23,845 bases of DNA from Paracoccaceae bacterium (GCA_021648225.1 JAKITE010000031.1:1-23845); one strand, 5' to 3'; shown: positions 1 to 7,762, numbered from the stretch's first letter. Program-made: numbers and translations. The notes: generated by a model from the sequence alone, not told the origin.

Positions 1-1427
1 TGCAGAACCTCAACCTCGTCAACGGGGTCAACCTGCAAACCGATCGCCAATACCTGAAACCGGTCACCAAGCTGCCCCAGCAGCCAGCCATCCTTTATCG
101 GCGCATCAATTGCCGGCGCGCCGGGGCGGGTGATGTATGGTAATTTTGCCTCGTTAAATCCGTTTAACGTTGAACCATCGTAGATACAAGGCACCGAAAG
201 CCGCCCCGAATTAACCAGTGGGCGCGCAAATTCAAACTGTTGTGCAAGACCCAGCACCGCATCGCGAAACAGTTTGCTGATCTCGGATTTCGGCGTGATA
301 AAATCGGTAGAGCGGCTGGAATTCAGAATGTTTTCATCCGCCGCCAAAACCCGCTCGGAACTATAGCTATCCAGCAGGCTGTCGGGCGCATCTCCATTAA
401 TAACCATGCGCAATTTCCACGCCAGATTTTCGCTGTCTTGCAGGCCGGAATTGGCCCCGCGCGCCCCGAATGGTGAAACCTGATGCGCCGCATCCCCGGC
501 AAAAAACACCCGCCCGTGGCGAAAATCCTGCATGCGGCGGCACTGGAATGTGTAAATCGACACCCATTCCAGCGCAAATTCGGCATCCTCGCCCAGCATG
601 GTTTTCAAACGCGGGATAACATTTTCAGGCAGAATTTCCTTTTCCTTGTCAATATCCGGCCCCAGTTGCAGGTCAATCCGCCAGACATTATCGGGCTGTT
701 TGTGCAGCAATGCAGATTGGCCGCGATTAAAAGGCGGATCAAACCAGAACCAGCGCTCGGACGGAAAATCCGCCTGCATAATCACATCGGCAATCAGGAA
801 ATTATCCTCGAACACCCGGCCCTCAAATTCCAGCCCCAGCATCTGGCGGCTGGCAGAATTTGCACCATCGGCTGCAATAATCCAATCGGCCTCCAGATTA
901 TATGGTCCCTCGGGGGTGTCGATTTCCAGCACTACGTGGTCGGGATGGGTGCCAATGGCTGTCACTTTATTTTGGCCGCGAATTTCAATTGGCGCACCGC
1001 CGGCTTGCAATTCAAACAGCCGCTGCACCATGATTTCCTCGAAATAATATTGCTGGAGGTTGATAAATGCAGGGTGCTTATGGCCGCTTTCCGGCAGCAG
1101 ATCAAAATCGTAAATCTCGTTTGTATCAAAGAAAACCTTGCCTTTATTCCACACCACGCCCTTGTCAACCATGGCCGCGCCACAGCCCAGCCGGTCAAGA
1201 ATTTCCAGCGGGCGCTGGGCAAAACATATGGCACGAGACCCAAAGCTAACGCGATCATTATCATCGACAATCACCACCGCAATGCCCTGTTGAGCCAGAT
1301 CAATGCCGGCCGCCAGCCCGATCGGCCCCGCGCCGATAATCACCACCGGGTGGCGTTGGCGCGGCCCCGGTTCCTGATCAGGATTGGGCTGGTAAGGGTA
1401 AAGCGGTTTTTCGAAAATTTTGGTCAT
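1..1427 (-). CDS. FAD-dependent aromatic-ring monooxygenase (MhpA/PheA-like), 3' end outside window
   Basis: Group A flavoprotein hydroxylase that would use NAD(P)H and O2 to hydroxylate a phenolic ring in the cytoplasm. 475 codons are visible from the ATG at 1427; the C-terminus lies beyond the left edge. Seen: an N-terminal Rossmann motif GAGPIG (residues ~32-37), the mid-protein DG motif IIAADGANS (~D187), and the second FAD motif GRVFFAGDAAHQVSP (~D312) followed by GARGANSGLQD. This order is that of 3-(3-hydroxyphenyl)propionate and pentachlorophenol hydroxylases (usually ~540-570 aa). It starts one base after the stop of the MBL gene, in an operon headed by fahA. That context suggests a substrate leading to homogentisate, such as a hydroxyphenylacetate, but the substrate cannot be read from sequence. 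Family is confident; substrate is inference. Confidence 0.88.
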   Translation of the reverse strand, partial: MTKIFEKPLYPYQPNPDQEPGPRQRHPVVIIGAGPIGLAAGIDLAQQGIAVVIVDDNDRVSFGSRAICFAQRPLEILDRLGCGAAMVDKGVVWNKGKVFFDTNEIYDFDLLPESGHKHPAFINLQQYYFEEIMVQRLFELQAGGAPIEIRGQNKVTAIGTHPDHVVLEIDTPEGPYNLEADWIIAADGANSASRQMLGLEFEGRVFEDNFLIADVIMQADFPSERWFWFDPPFNRGQSALLHKQPDNVWRIDLQLGPDIDKEKEILPENVIPRLKTMLGEDAEFALEWVSIYTFQCRRMQDFRHGRVFFAGDAAHQVSPFGARGANSGLQDSENLAWKLRMVINGDAPDSLLDSYSSERVLAADENILNSSRSTDFITPKSEISKLFRDAVLGLAQQFEFARPLVNSGRLSVPCIYDGSTLNGFNEAKLPYITRPGAPAIDAPIKDGWLLGQLGDRFQVLAIGLQVDPVDEVEVL

Positions 1428-1428
1428 G

Positions 1429-2379
1429 TCATCCCTGCAAATCTGCCCACATTTCCAGATCCCGCTCGGCGGTCCAGATGCGGGGTGTGTCGATGCCGCG
1501 GGCCTCGTCAAAGGCGCGCGCCACGTTAAAGGGCAGGCAATGTTCATAAATCGCATAATCGCCGAATTTTTCGTCGCAAGCGGCGCGCACTGCATCCCAT
1601 GTTTGTTTTAAGGTGCCACCGCGCGCCGCCACTTGCACCGCCGGCGCATAGGTGCTTGCGACAAAATCACGGGTATTTTCAATGGCGGCATTAACCATTT
1701 CGCTGCCAATCAAGGCATCGCCCCGCCCCGGCGCGATGGCGCGCGGCGCATAGGATTTTATGGCGTCCAGCGTCACACCCCAATCTTCAAAATGGCCATC
1801 GCCGCAATAACAGGCCGAATGATATTCAACAATATCGCCGGTAAACATCACCCCGTCATCAGGAACCCATGCCACGATATCACCCGCTGTATGGGCACGG
1901 CCCAGATGTTTCAACACCACTTTGCGCTGGCCCAGATACACAGTCATTTCATCGGAAAACGTCGTGGTCGGCCATGTCAGCCCGGGGATGCTTTCATAGC
2001 CCTGAAACAGGCGAGGAAAGCGTTGAAATTCAGAATCCCAGTCTTCTTGGCCCCGTTCCACCACCATGGCGCGGGCTTTATCCGACATGATGATTTCACC
2101 GGCGCCGTAAGCACTGGCGCCCAGCACCCGCACCGCGTGATAATGGGAAAGCACCACATGGCTGATCGGCTTATCGGTAACGGTGCGGATTTTTTCAATC
2201 ACCATTTCGGCCATGCGCGGCGTGGCTTGGGCGTCAATAATCATCACGGAATCATCGCCAATAATCACGCCGGTATTCGGGTCGCCCTCGGCCGTAAAGG
2301 CCCACAGATCGCGGCCCACCTGGGTAAAGCTGATGTTTTTTTCCGCCATGTCACCTTGGGAGGCAAATGCTTTTGTCAT
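1429..2379 (-). CDS. MBL-fold metallo-hydrolase-like protein with degenerate second metal site
   Basis: 316-residue metallo-beta-lactamase-fold protein, probably cytoplasmic (no signal peptide), role unknown. Seen: the usual HxHxDH motif reads HYHAVR (H79, H81, then V83 and R84); H163 in GRAHTAGD and D182 in MFTGDIVEY are kept; the position of the last His, usually PGHG, reads PGRGD (R219). The ligands of one metal site are therefore present while those of the second are replaced. The start at 2379 has AGGAA about 8 bases upstream; a second Met lies at residue 11. It sits 9 bases after fahA and one base before the FAD monooxygenase, so it is most likely co-translated with both. It could be a mononuclear hydrolase acting on a lactone or thioester intermediate, or a non-catalytic partner; neither is shown. 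Confidence 0.85.
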   Translation of the reverse strand: MTKAFASQGDMAEKNISFTQVGRDLWAFTAEGDPNTGVIIGDDSVMIIDAQATPRMAEMVIEKIRTVTDKPISHVVLSHYHAVRVLGASAYGAGEIIMSDKARAMVVERGQEDWDSEFQRFPRLFQGYESIPGLTWPTTTFSDEMTVYLGQRKVVLKHLGRAHTAGDIVAWVPDDGVMFTGDIVEYHSACYCGDGHFEDWGVTLDAIKSYAPRAIAPGRGDALIGSEMVNAAIENTRDFVASTYAPAVQVAARGGTLKQTWDAVRAACDEKFGDYAIYEHCLPFNVARAFDEARGIDTPRIWTAERDLEMWADLQG

Positions 2380-2388
2380 GTTATGTTC

Positions 2389-3669
2389 CTAATTTTTCCA
2401 GTCGGGTTCGGGCAAGGGTGGAATGATCCGCCCCGTGCATTCGCCAAAACCAATTCTATATCCGTCACCCTGCGCCCAGCCGGTCAGGGTGATGCGGTCA
2501 TAATCCTCGATAAATGTTCGGGTCTCGCCGGTATCGAGTATAAAGGGTTTTTGGCCAGCTTCGGATTTTTCCAATAATGACCCGTATTCGGATGTTTCAG
2601 GGCCGGATATGGTGCCGGACCCAAGCAAATCGCCGCAATTCATTGGACAGCCGGAGCTGGCATGATGCGCCAGTTGCTGCGCCGATGAATAATACATGCG
2701 GTTATAATTGGTGCGGCAAATGGTGGTGGCACGGGTGGCATTTTCAGGCTGAATGCTTGCCTCCAGCGTGATGTCATACAGGCCCGGTTTTTGTTCCGAA
2801 AGGTAAGGAAGCAGCGGCTTGTCGGGCGCCACTGCCTTGCAGCGGAGCCGCTCCAGCGCCGCTTTTGGCACCACCCACGGGCTGATGGAAGTGCCAAAGG
2901 CCTTGGCCTGAAACGGGCCGAGCGGCTGGTATTCCCACGCCTGAATATCACGCGCCGACCAGTCATTCAGCAGCACATAACCAAAGATCATCTTATCAGC
3001 CTGCGCGGTGCTTACGGGCTGGCCCATTTCGGTTGCCACACCAATAACCGCGCCTAATTCCAGCTCAAAATCCACACGTTGCGCCGGGCCAAAATGTGGC
3101 GTTTCAGCATCATCCGGTTTGATCTGGCCCATGGGGCGGTGAATATCGCTACCTGAAACCACCACGCTGGAGGCCCGACCGTTATAGCCAATCGGCATAT
3201 GCAGCCAATTCGGGGGCAGGGCGTTTTCAGCACCGCGAAACAGGGTGCCCACATGGGTGGCGTGGTGTTTCGAGGCATAAAAATCGGTAAATTCAGCCAC
3301 CAGAAACGGCATAAACATGGTGGCATCCGCCAGCGGAAACAATGCGGCTTTTTGCAATTCGGGATTACCGGAAAGCGCGTCATCACCACCCTTGCGCAAA
3401 ATTTCTGTCAGGTATTGGCGCAGCCCCGTCCATGCCTCTGGTCCCAGCTCCATAAAGCCGTTCAGAAAGGGCAGATCAAATACCGGCCCATTGCCCATAT
3501 CCATCAATCCGGCCTGTTCCAGCACTGCCAGATCAAGGATCATATCGCCAATCGCCACCCCGCAAACCGGTTCTTGCAGGGCTGGATCACGCGAAAAAAT
3601 CCCGTAAGGCAGGTTTTGCACGGGAAAGGGGCCGTCAGCCCTATTGGCGCTATCAATCCAGCTTTGCAC
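2389..3669 (-). CDS. fahA: Fumarylacetoacetase
   Basis: Last enzyme of homogentisate/tyrosine catabolism, splitting fumarylacetoacetate into fumarate and acetoacetate in the cytoplasm. 426 aa, the usual family length (~420). Seen: the N-terminal SH3-like domain begins SWIDSANRADGPFPVQNLPYG; the catalytic barrel has EFTDFYASKHHATHVG with metal-ligand D129 and catalytic His H136, the acidic pair E202/E204 in ELELGAVIG, D236 in LLNDWSARD and K256 in GPFQAKAFG. The start codon is GTG at 3667-3669, with GGAG eight bases before it; no better ATG lies near. First gene of the minus-strand operon with the MBL protein and FAD monooxygenase, divergent from a MarR gene. Homogentisate dioxygenase and maleylacetoacetate isomerase are not in the window. 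Confidence 0.97.
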   Translation of the reverse strand: MQSWIDSANRADGPFPVQNLPYGIFSRDPALQEPVCGVAIGDMILDLAVLEQAGLMDMGNGPVFDLPFLNGFMELGPEAWTGLRQYLTEILRKGGDDALSGNPELQKAALFPLADATMFMPFLVAEFTDFYASKHHATHVGTLFRGAENALPPNWLHMPIGYNGRASSVVVSGSDIHRPMGQIKPDDAETPHFGPAQRVDFELELGAVIGVATEMGQPVSTAQADKMIFGYVLLNDWSARDIQAWEYQPLGPFQAKAFGTSISPWVVPKAALERLRCKAVAPDKPLLPYLSEQKPGLYDITLEASIQPENATRATTICRTNYNRMYYSSAQQLAHHASSGCPMNCGDLLGSGTISGPETSEYGSLLEKSEAGQKPFILDTGETRTFIEDYDRITLTGWAQGDGYRIGFGECTGRIIPPLPEPDWKN

Positions 3670-3698
3670 GTAGAATTCTCCGGTTAATGGGCTGTTTG

Positions 3699-3727
3699 AT
3701 GATTGATTACGTATGAAACCAAGTCAA
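3699..3727 (-). promoter_or_regulatory. Predicted sigma70-type promoter of the fahA operon
   Basis: On the minus strand TTGACT (3722-3727) and AATCAT (3699-3704) are separated by exactly 17 bases, placing a start of transcription near 3692, about 23 bases ahead of the GTG of fahA. The -35 matches consensus at five of six positions and the -10 at four of six. Predicted by eye only. Confidence 0.45.
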
Positions 3728-3769
3728 GCAAAATTCTGTTTCCTATGCCTGCAATCCCTTATTTTACAT

Positions 3770-3783
3770 GGAATTTATATTCC
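3770..3783. repeat. Inverted repeat GGAAT-N4-ATTCC in the fahA/marR divergent region
   Basis: GGAATTTATATTCC has perfect 5-base arms around an AT-rich centre. It lies between the predicted fahA promoter and the predicted marR promoter, immediately upstream of the latter's -35, a fitting place for a MarR-family dimer operator controlling both directions. The binding protein is inference. Confidence 0.4.
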
Positions 3784-3812
3784 TTGATATTAATTTCACC
3801 TGTAACTAATAT
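3784..3812 (+). promoter_or_regulatory. Predicted promoter of the MarR gene, implying a leaderless transcript
   Basis: TTGATA (3784-3789) and TAATAT (3807-3812) are spaced by 17 bases. The ATG of the MarR gene is at 3819, only six bases after the -10, so transcription would begin at or next to the start codon. There is no Shine-Dalgarno-like sequence before the ATG (the bases are TTCACC), and an in-frame TAA at 3807-3809 excludes a longer protein. The arms ATATTA (3787-3792) and TAATAT (3807-3812) also form a spaced inverted repeat that coincides with the promoter elements. Confidence 0.5.
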
Positions 3813-3818
3813 TTCACC

Positions 3819-4265
3819 ATGAGCGATTTGGAACTGAATGATTTTTTCCCGTATCAAGTGCGGATATTTTACCGGTCGGTCAGCGATTCTGTTGCCAAGA
3901 TATATGCGGCAAAGTTCGACCTGACGGTTTCGGAATGGCGGATTATGGCGGTTTTGGGACCGCAAGACATGTTTTCCGCCAGTGAACTGGTGGCGCGGTC
4001 CAGCCTTGGCAAGGTTAATGTCAGCCGCGCCATCAAAGGCCTGAAAGCCGCCGGGTATGTGCGCCGCGATATTGATTCTGATGACAAACGCCGCGCCGTG
4101 GTGCGCCTGACAGCCAAGGGACGGCAGGTGCTGGCAACGCTAGTTCCACTGGTGAAAGCCCGCGAGGCAGAGTTGTTTGAAGGGCTGGAAGCCAATGAAA
4201 AACAACAGCTTTTGGGGCTGATGCAAAAGGTAAAACGCAATGCTGACCGGATTATTGTTGCATAG
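3819..4265 (+). CDS. MarR-family transcriptional regulator
   Basis: 148-residue MarR winged-helix dimeric regulator. Seen: N-terminal dimerisation helix (FPYQVRIFYRSVSDSVAKIYAAKF), then the wHTH with LTVSEWRIMAVLG, the recognition helix region LGKVNVSRAIKGLKAAGYVRR, and the wing DIDSDDKRRAVVRLTAKG typical of MarR proteins, followed by a C-terminal helix. Such regulators usually bind a phenolic ligand and release DNA. It is divergent from the fahA operon (149-base gap) and followed 50 bases later by the aromatic amino acid decarboxylase, so it likely controls one or both. Translation probably starts without a leader. The HmgR/HpaR-like role is inferred from context, not from sequence alone. 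Confidence 0.92.
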   Translation: MSDLELNDFFPYQVRIFYRSVSDSVAKIYAAKFDLTVSEWRIMAVLGPQDMFSASELVARSSLGKVNVSRAIKGLKAAGYVRRDIDSDDKRRAVVRLTAKGRQVLATLVPLVKAREAELFEGLEANEKQQLLGLMQKVKRNADRIIVA

Positions 4266-4315
4266 CTGCGTCGCACATAGATAAACACATCAAAATCTCC
4301 AAAAAGGGCGACGCT

Positions 4316-5746
4316 ATGAACTGGGATGAATTTGCCAAATGGGGTGCGCGCATATCCGGTTGGGCCAGGAATTATCACAGCAATATCCGTGATTTACCCG
4401 TGCGATCCCAAGTAAAACCGGGAGAGGTTTTTAACGCTTTGCCGATTGCCGCGCCCGAATCCGGCACCGATATGGAAGCTATTTTTGCCGATTTCGAACG
4501 CATTATCATGCCGGGAATCACCCATTGGCAGCATCCCCGGTTTTTTGCCTATTTCCCCGCCAATGCCACGCCCCCCAGCATGTTGGCCGATTTTTTAAGC
4601 AGCACAATTGCCGCCAATTGCCTGCTCTGGCAGACCTCGCCTGCGGGCACAGAGCTGGAAACCCGCATGATGCACTGGCTGCGCCAATCGCTGGGTCTTG
4701 CGGATCATTTTGAGGGTGTCATTCAAGATAGTGCCTCATCGGCCACTTTGGCTGCAGTGCTGATCATGCGCGAACGCGCGCTGAACTGGCAGGGCAATGC
4801 ACAAGGGCTGTCGGGCCAGAAAACCCTGCGGATTTATTGCTCGGACGAGGTCCACACATCGGTGGACCGTGCCATCTGGGTGGCGGGCATCGGGGGTGAT
4901 AATCTGGTGCGGGTGCCTATCAGCGGCCCCTTGCGCGGCATGGACTGTGATGTTTTGCGCCAGATGATTTCCGATGATCTGGCCAAGGGATATTTACCAG
5001 CGGGCATTATTGCCTGTGTTGGCGGCACCGGTGCGGGGGCCACCGATGCGATCGACAAGGTATGCGATATCGCGCAGGAATTCGGCCTGTTTACCCATAT
5101 TGATGCGGCATGGGCCGGTTCGGCGATGATCTGCCCCGAATTTCGCGCCTTTTGGCCAGGCATAGACCGCGCCGATTCGATTGTTTTCAACCCCCATAAA
5201 TGGCTGGGGGTGCAGTTTGACTGTTCTGCCCATTTTATCCGCGCCCCCGATGATCTGGTGCGCACTTTGGCAATCCGCCCCGAATACCTGAAAACCGAAA
5301 CACAAGACCAGATCATTAATTATTCCGAATGGTCGGTGCCTTTGGGGCGGCGGTTCCGGGCGCTGAAAATCTGGTTTGTGCTACGCAGTTACGGGCTGGA
5401 AGGCCTGCGCGAACGCATTCGCAACCATGTGCAATGGGCCGGGGAAATCTGTGCAAAACTTGCAGATACAGAAGGTTTTGAAATCACCACCCAGCCGTTT
5501 TTATCGCTGTTTACCTTTCGTTATTTACCGGAAAACCGCGATGATGCTGACGGGTTTAACCAACAACTGTTAGACAAAATAAACGATGACGGCCGTATTT
5601 ATCTGACCAAAACAAAGGTGGATGGCAGGCTGGTAATCCGCTTTACCGCTGGCCAGTTCGATACTGCGCAAACCGATGTAAACATGGCTTATGACGTAAT
5701 CATCGAAATCGCGGCGCAGCTAGCCAGCCCCGTTGCCCGCCGATAG
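4316..5746 (+). CDS. PLP-dependent aromatic-L-amino-acid decarboxylase
   Basis: Group II decarboxylase of the AADC/TDC family, 476 aa (family ~470-515), converting an aromatic amino acid to its amine and CO2 in the cytoplasm. Seen: the substrate-pocket segment HPRFFAYFPANATPPSMLADFLS (73-95), SPAGTELE (108-115), the PLP-stacking histidine H180 in SDEVHTSVDRA, the PLP-nitrogen aspartate D263 in HIDAAWAG, the Schiff-base lysine K295 in NPHKWLG, and a Tyr (Y336) in the catalytic loop just before WSVPLGRRFRALK. Y336 aligns with the Tyr needed for decarboxylation rather than aldehyde synthesis. An AAGGG lies ~10 bases before the ATG. It follows the MarR gene in the same direction. Phenylalanine is an attractive substrate because of the nearby paa genes, but tyrosine or tryptophan are equally possible from sequence. 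Confidence 0.93.
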   Translation: MNWDEFAKWGARISGWARNYHSNIRDLPVRSQVKPGEVFNALPIAAPESGTDMEAIFADFERIIMPGITHWQHPRFFAYFPANATPPSMLADFLSSTIAANCLLWQTSPAGTELETRMMHWLRQSLGLADHFEGVIQDSASSATLAAVLIMRERALNWQGNAQGLSGQKTLRIYCSDEVHTSVDRAIWVAGIGGDNLVRVPISGPLRGMDCDVLRQMISDDLAKGYLPAGIIACVGGTGAGATDAIDKVCDIAQEFGLFTHIDAAWAGSAMICPEFRAFWPGIDRADSIVFNPHKWLGVQFDCSAHFIRAPDDLVRTLAIRPEYLKTETQDQIINYSEWSVPLGRRFRALKIWFVLRSYGLEGLRERIRNHVQWAGEICAKLADTEGFEITTQPFLSLFTFRYLPENRDDADGFNQQLLDKINDDGRIYLTKTKVDGRLVIRFTAGQFDTAQTDVNMAYDVIIEIAAQLASPVARR

Positions 5747-5770
5747 CAACACCGGCTGGCCACGGGGCTG
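5725..5770. repeat. Inverted repeat spanning the end of the decarboxylase gene
   Basis: CAGCCCCGT (5725-5733) and ACGGGGCTG (5762-5770) are perfect 9-base complements flanking the stop codon. A competing pair GCCAGCC (5723-5729) and GGCTGGC (5754-5760) shares the left arm. It lies in the 53-base gap between two convergent genes, so it may limit read-through in both directions, but neither strand has a U-run after the stem. Confidence 0.35.
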
Positions 5771-5799
5771 TCGCCAAGCGGTAAAGGGTTGTCACAAGG

Positions 5800-6825
5800 T
5801 CAATGCACTGCTGGCGTCACCATGGCGTCGATCGCCGATTTCAGGGTGATGGCGCCAATATTGCTGCCGTTTTCATCCACGATATTGGCCTCGGCTTCAC
5901 CGGATTCCACCAACAATTTGGCCGCCAGTTCCAACCGGCTGCCGCTAGGAATGGTAATCGAAGACCCGCCATTGGCATTGGTCATAATGGTATTCACCCG
6001 AATAACCCGCCCGCGATTTACCTCTTTGATAAAGTCGGCGATGTAAGCATCCGCAGGGTTCAGCACAATTTCCTGCCCCGTGCCTTGCTGGATAACCGCA
6101 CCATCGCGCAAAATCGCGATCTGGTCGCCAAGGCGTAATGCCTCGTCCAGATCATGGGTGATGAACACCACGGTTTTGTTTAATTCTTCCTGCAATTCCA
6201 ACAAGATAGATTGCATGTCCATGCGGATAAGCGGATCAAGCGCGGAAAATGCCTCGTCCATCAGCAATATATCAGCGTCATTGGTCAAGGCGCGCGCAAG
6301 GCCCACCCGTTGCTGCATACCACCCGAAAGCTGGTTCGGGTAGTTTTCCTCAAAGCCCTCAAGCCCGACGCGTTTCAGCCAATGCATGGCGCGGTCATGG
6401 CGCTCCAGCTTATCGACGCCTTGCAGTTCCAAGCCAAAAACCGTGTTATCCACCACGGTGCGATGCGGCAGCAGGGCGAATTTCTGGAACACCATCGCGG
6501 TTTTATGACGGCGGAATTCCTGCAAATCGGCCTTGGACATTTTGCAAATATCCTCGCCCTGGAAAATCACCTCGCCCGCCGTTGGGTCAATCAACCGGTT
6601 GATATGGCGGATCATGGTTGATTTGCCCGATCCCGACAGGCCCATAATGACCTGAATTTTGGCCGAAGGCATGTTGATGTTGATGTTTTTCAACCCCAAT
6701 ACATGGCCATGCTTGGCGTTCAGTTCATCTTTGGACATACCGTTTTCCACGGCCTCGATATATTTTTCGCCATGCGCGCCAAATATTTTATAAAGGTTCT
6801 TAACCTCGATACCATTATCAGCCAT
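5800..6825 (-). CDS. proV: Glycine betaine/proline-type ABC transporter ATP-binding protein
   Basis: ATPase of a ProU/OpuA-class osmolyte importer, at the cytoplasmic face. 341 aa from the ATG at 6825. Seen: Walker A GLSGSGKST (62-70), Q-loop Q114 in MVFQKFALLPHRTV, signature LSGGMQQ (166-172), Walker B ILLMDEAFSALDP (E191), H-loop H224 in FITHDLDEAL, and a C-terminal CBS-like regulatory extension (from ~residue 265) ending in GAITLKSAIDAM. The long N-terminal insertion between NLYKIFG and the P-loop is typical of ProV. An upstream in-frame start at 6915 is possible but would lie inside the permease gene; 6825 overlaps the permease stop by eight bases (ATGGCTGA), a coupling arrangement. Substrate could be glycine betaine, proline betaine, choline or DMSP. 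Confidence 0.93.
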   Translation of the reverse strand: MADNGIEVKNLYKIFGAHGEKYIEAVENGMSKDELNAKHGHVLGLKNININMPSAKIQVIMGLSGSGKSTMIRHINRLIDPTAGEVIFQGEDICKMSKADLQEFRRHKTAMVFQKFALLPHRTVVDNTVFGLELQGVDKLERHDRAMHWLKRVGLEGFEENYPNQLSGGMQQRVGLARALTNDADILLMDEAFSALDPLIRMDMQSILLELQEELNKTVVFITHDLDEALRLGDQIAILRDGAVIQQGTGQEIVLNPADAYIADFIKEVNRGRVIRVNTIMTNANGGSSITIPSGSRLELAAKLLVESGEAEANIVDENGSNIGAITLKSAIDAMVTPAVH

Positions 6826-7741
6826 GGACCACCTCTGAATGCTTTTGCAAGCGTTTACCGAATTTTTGTGAGACGCGGTCGAACACAATGGCAATGGCAA
6901 CAATCGCCAAACCATTCATCAATCCCAGCGCCAGATATTGGTTGTTTACTGCTTTCAGAACTTCTGAACCAAGCCCCTGAACCCCGATCAATGCCGCCAC
7001 AACCACCATGGCCAATGCCATCATAATGGTCTGGTTTACACCGGCAAAAATATTGGGCAGGGCCAGCGGCAGTTGCACGGTAAACAGTTTTTGGCGTGGC
7101 GAGGCACCAAAGGCATCCGCGGCCTCCAGCACGTCTTTATCGACCAGTCGAATGCCCAGATTGGTCAGGCGCACCACTGGCGGAATGGCGTATATGCACA
7201 CGGCAATCAGCCCCGGAACCTTGCCAATGCCCAGCAGCATCAGAATAGGGATCAGATAAACAAAGCTGGGGATGGTTTGCATAATATCCAGCACCGGCGT
7301 GATAATCGACTGGGTTCGATCCGATTTTGACATCACAATGCCCAGCGGAATTCCGATAATAATACAAAGCGCGGTGGCAACTGAAATTAGCGCAAGGGTA
7401 AACATCATATCTTCCCACATGCCCAGATAGCCAACAATTAACAGGGTGACAATTGTGCCGGCCACAAGGCCCCAAGAACGCGCACCCGCATAAACAAGCG
7501 CGGCCAGAATAACGATCATCAATGGCCAAGGCGTGGCAACAACCAGCTTTTCAAACCAGACCAAAATGGCCAGTAACGGATCAAAGAAATTCTCGATCGC
7601 TTCGCCCCATTCGCGGGTGAATCCTTTGAATGTTTCGTCAATGCCCTTCTTGAAATCGCGCAAATCTGTGCGGCTCATTTCTGGAAATTCGGTTAGTAAT
7701 TCGGCTATATTCAAGCCGGTTTCGGCTGTGTCTTTCGCCAT
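6818..7741 (-). CDS. proW: Glycine betaine/proline-type ABC transporter permease
   Basis: Inner-membrane permease of the ProU/OpuA class, 307 aa from the ATG at 7741. That start is preferred because GGGGGA lies a few bases before it; an ATG five codons earlier (7756) has only a poor ribosome site. Seen: a cytoplasmic N-terminal region, about seven hydrophobic segments (for example TPWPLMIVILAALVYAGA, MMFTLALISVATALCIIIG, VYLIPILMLLGIG, IMMALAMVVVAALIG), and the EAA loop VLEAADAFGASPRQKLFTVQ that docks on the ATPase. Its end overlaps proV by eight bases. It is separated from the binding-protein gene by an intrinsic terminator, so it is probably expressed at lower level than proX. Confidence 0.93.
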   Translation of the reverse strand: MAKDTAETGLNIAELLTEFPEMSRTDLRDFKKGIDETFKGFTREWGEAIENFFDPLLAILVWFEKLVVATPWPLMIVILAALVYAGARSWGLVAGTIVTLLIVGYLGMWEDMMFTLALISVATALCIIIGIPLGIVMSKSDRTQSIITPVLDIMQTIPSFVYLIPILMLLGIGKVPGLIAVCIYAIPPVVRLTNLGIRLVDKDVLEAADAFGASPRQKLFTVQLPLALPNIFAGVNQTIMMALAMVVVAALIGVQGLGSEVLKAVNNQYLALGLMNGLAIVAIAIVFDRVSQKFGKRLQKHSEVVHG

Positions 7742-7762
7742 TTTTTGATCCCCCATGCCTTA

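Noticed and set aside
483..1529. 348-codon open frame on the plus strand
   Set aside because: Antisense to the FAD monooxygenase, whose FAD motifs and operon spacing are clear. The plus-strand protein shows no recognisable domain and reflects codon bias.
1633..2577. 314-codon open frame on the plus strand
   Set aside because: Lies opposite the MBL protein and the end of fahA; its His- and Gly-rich sequence has no family character.
6826..6915. Longer N-terminus for ProV starting at 6915
   Set aside because: The extra 30 residues are not ProV-like and would lie entirely within the permease gene; the ATG at 6825 forms a normal coupled overlap.
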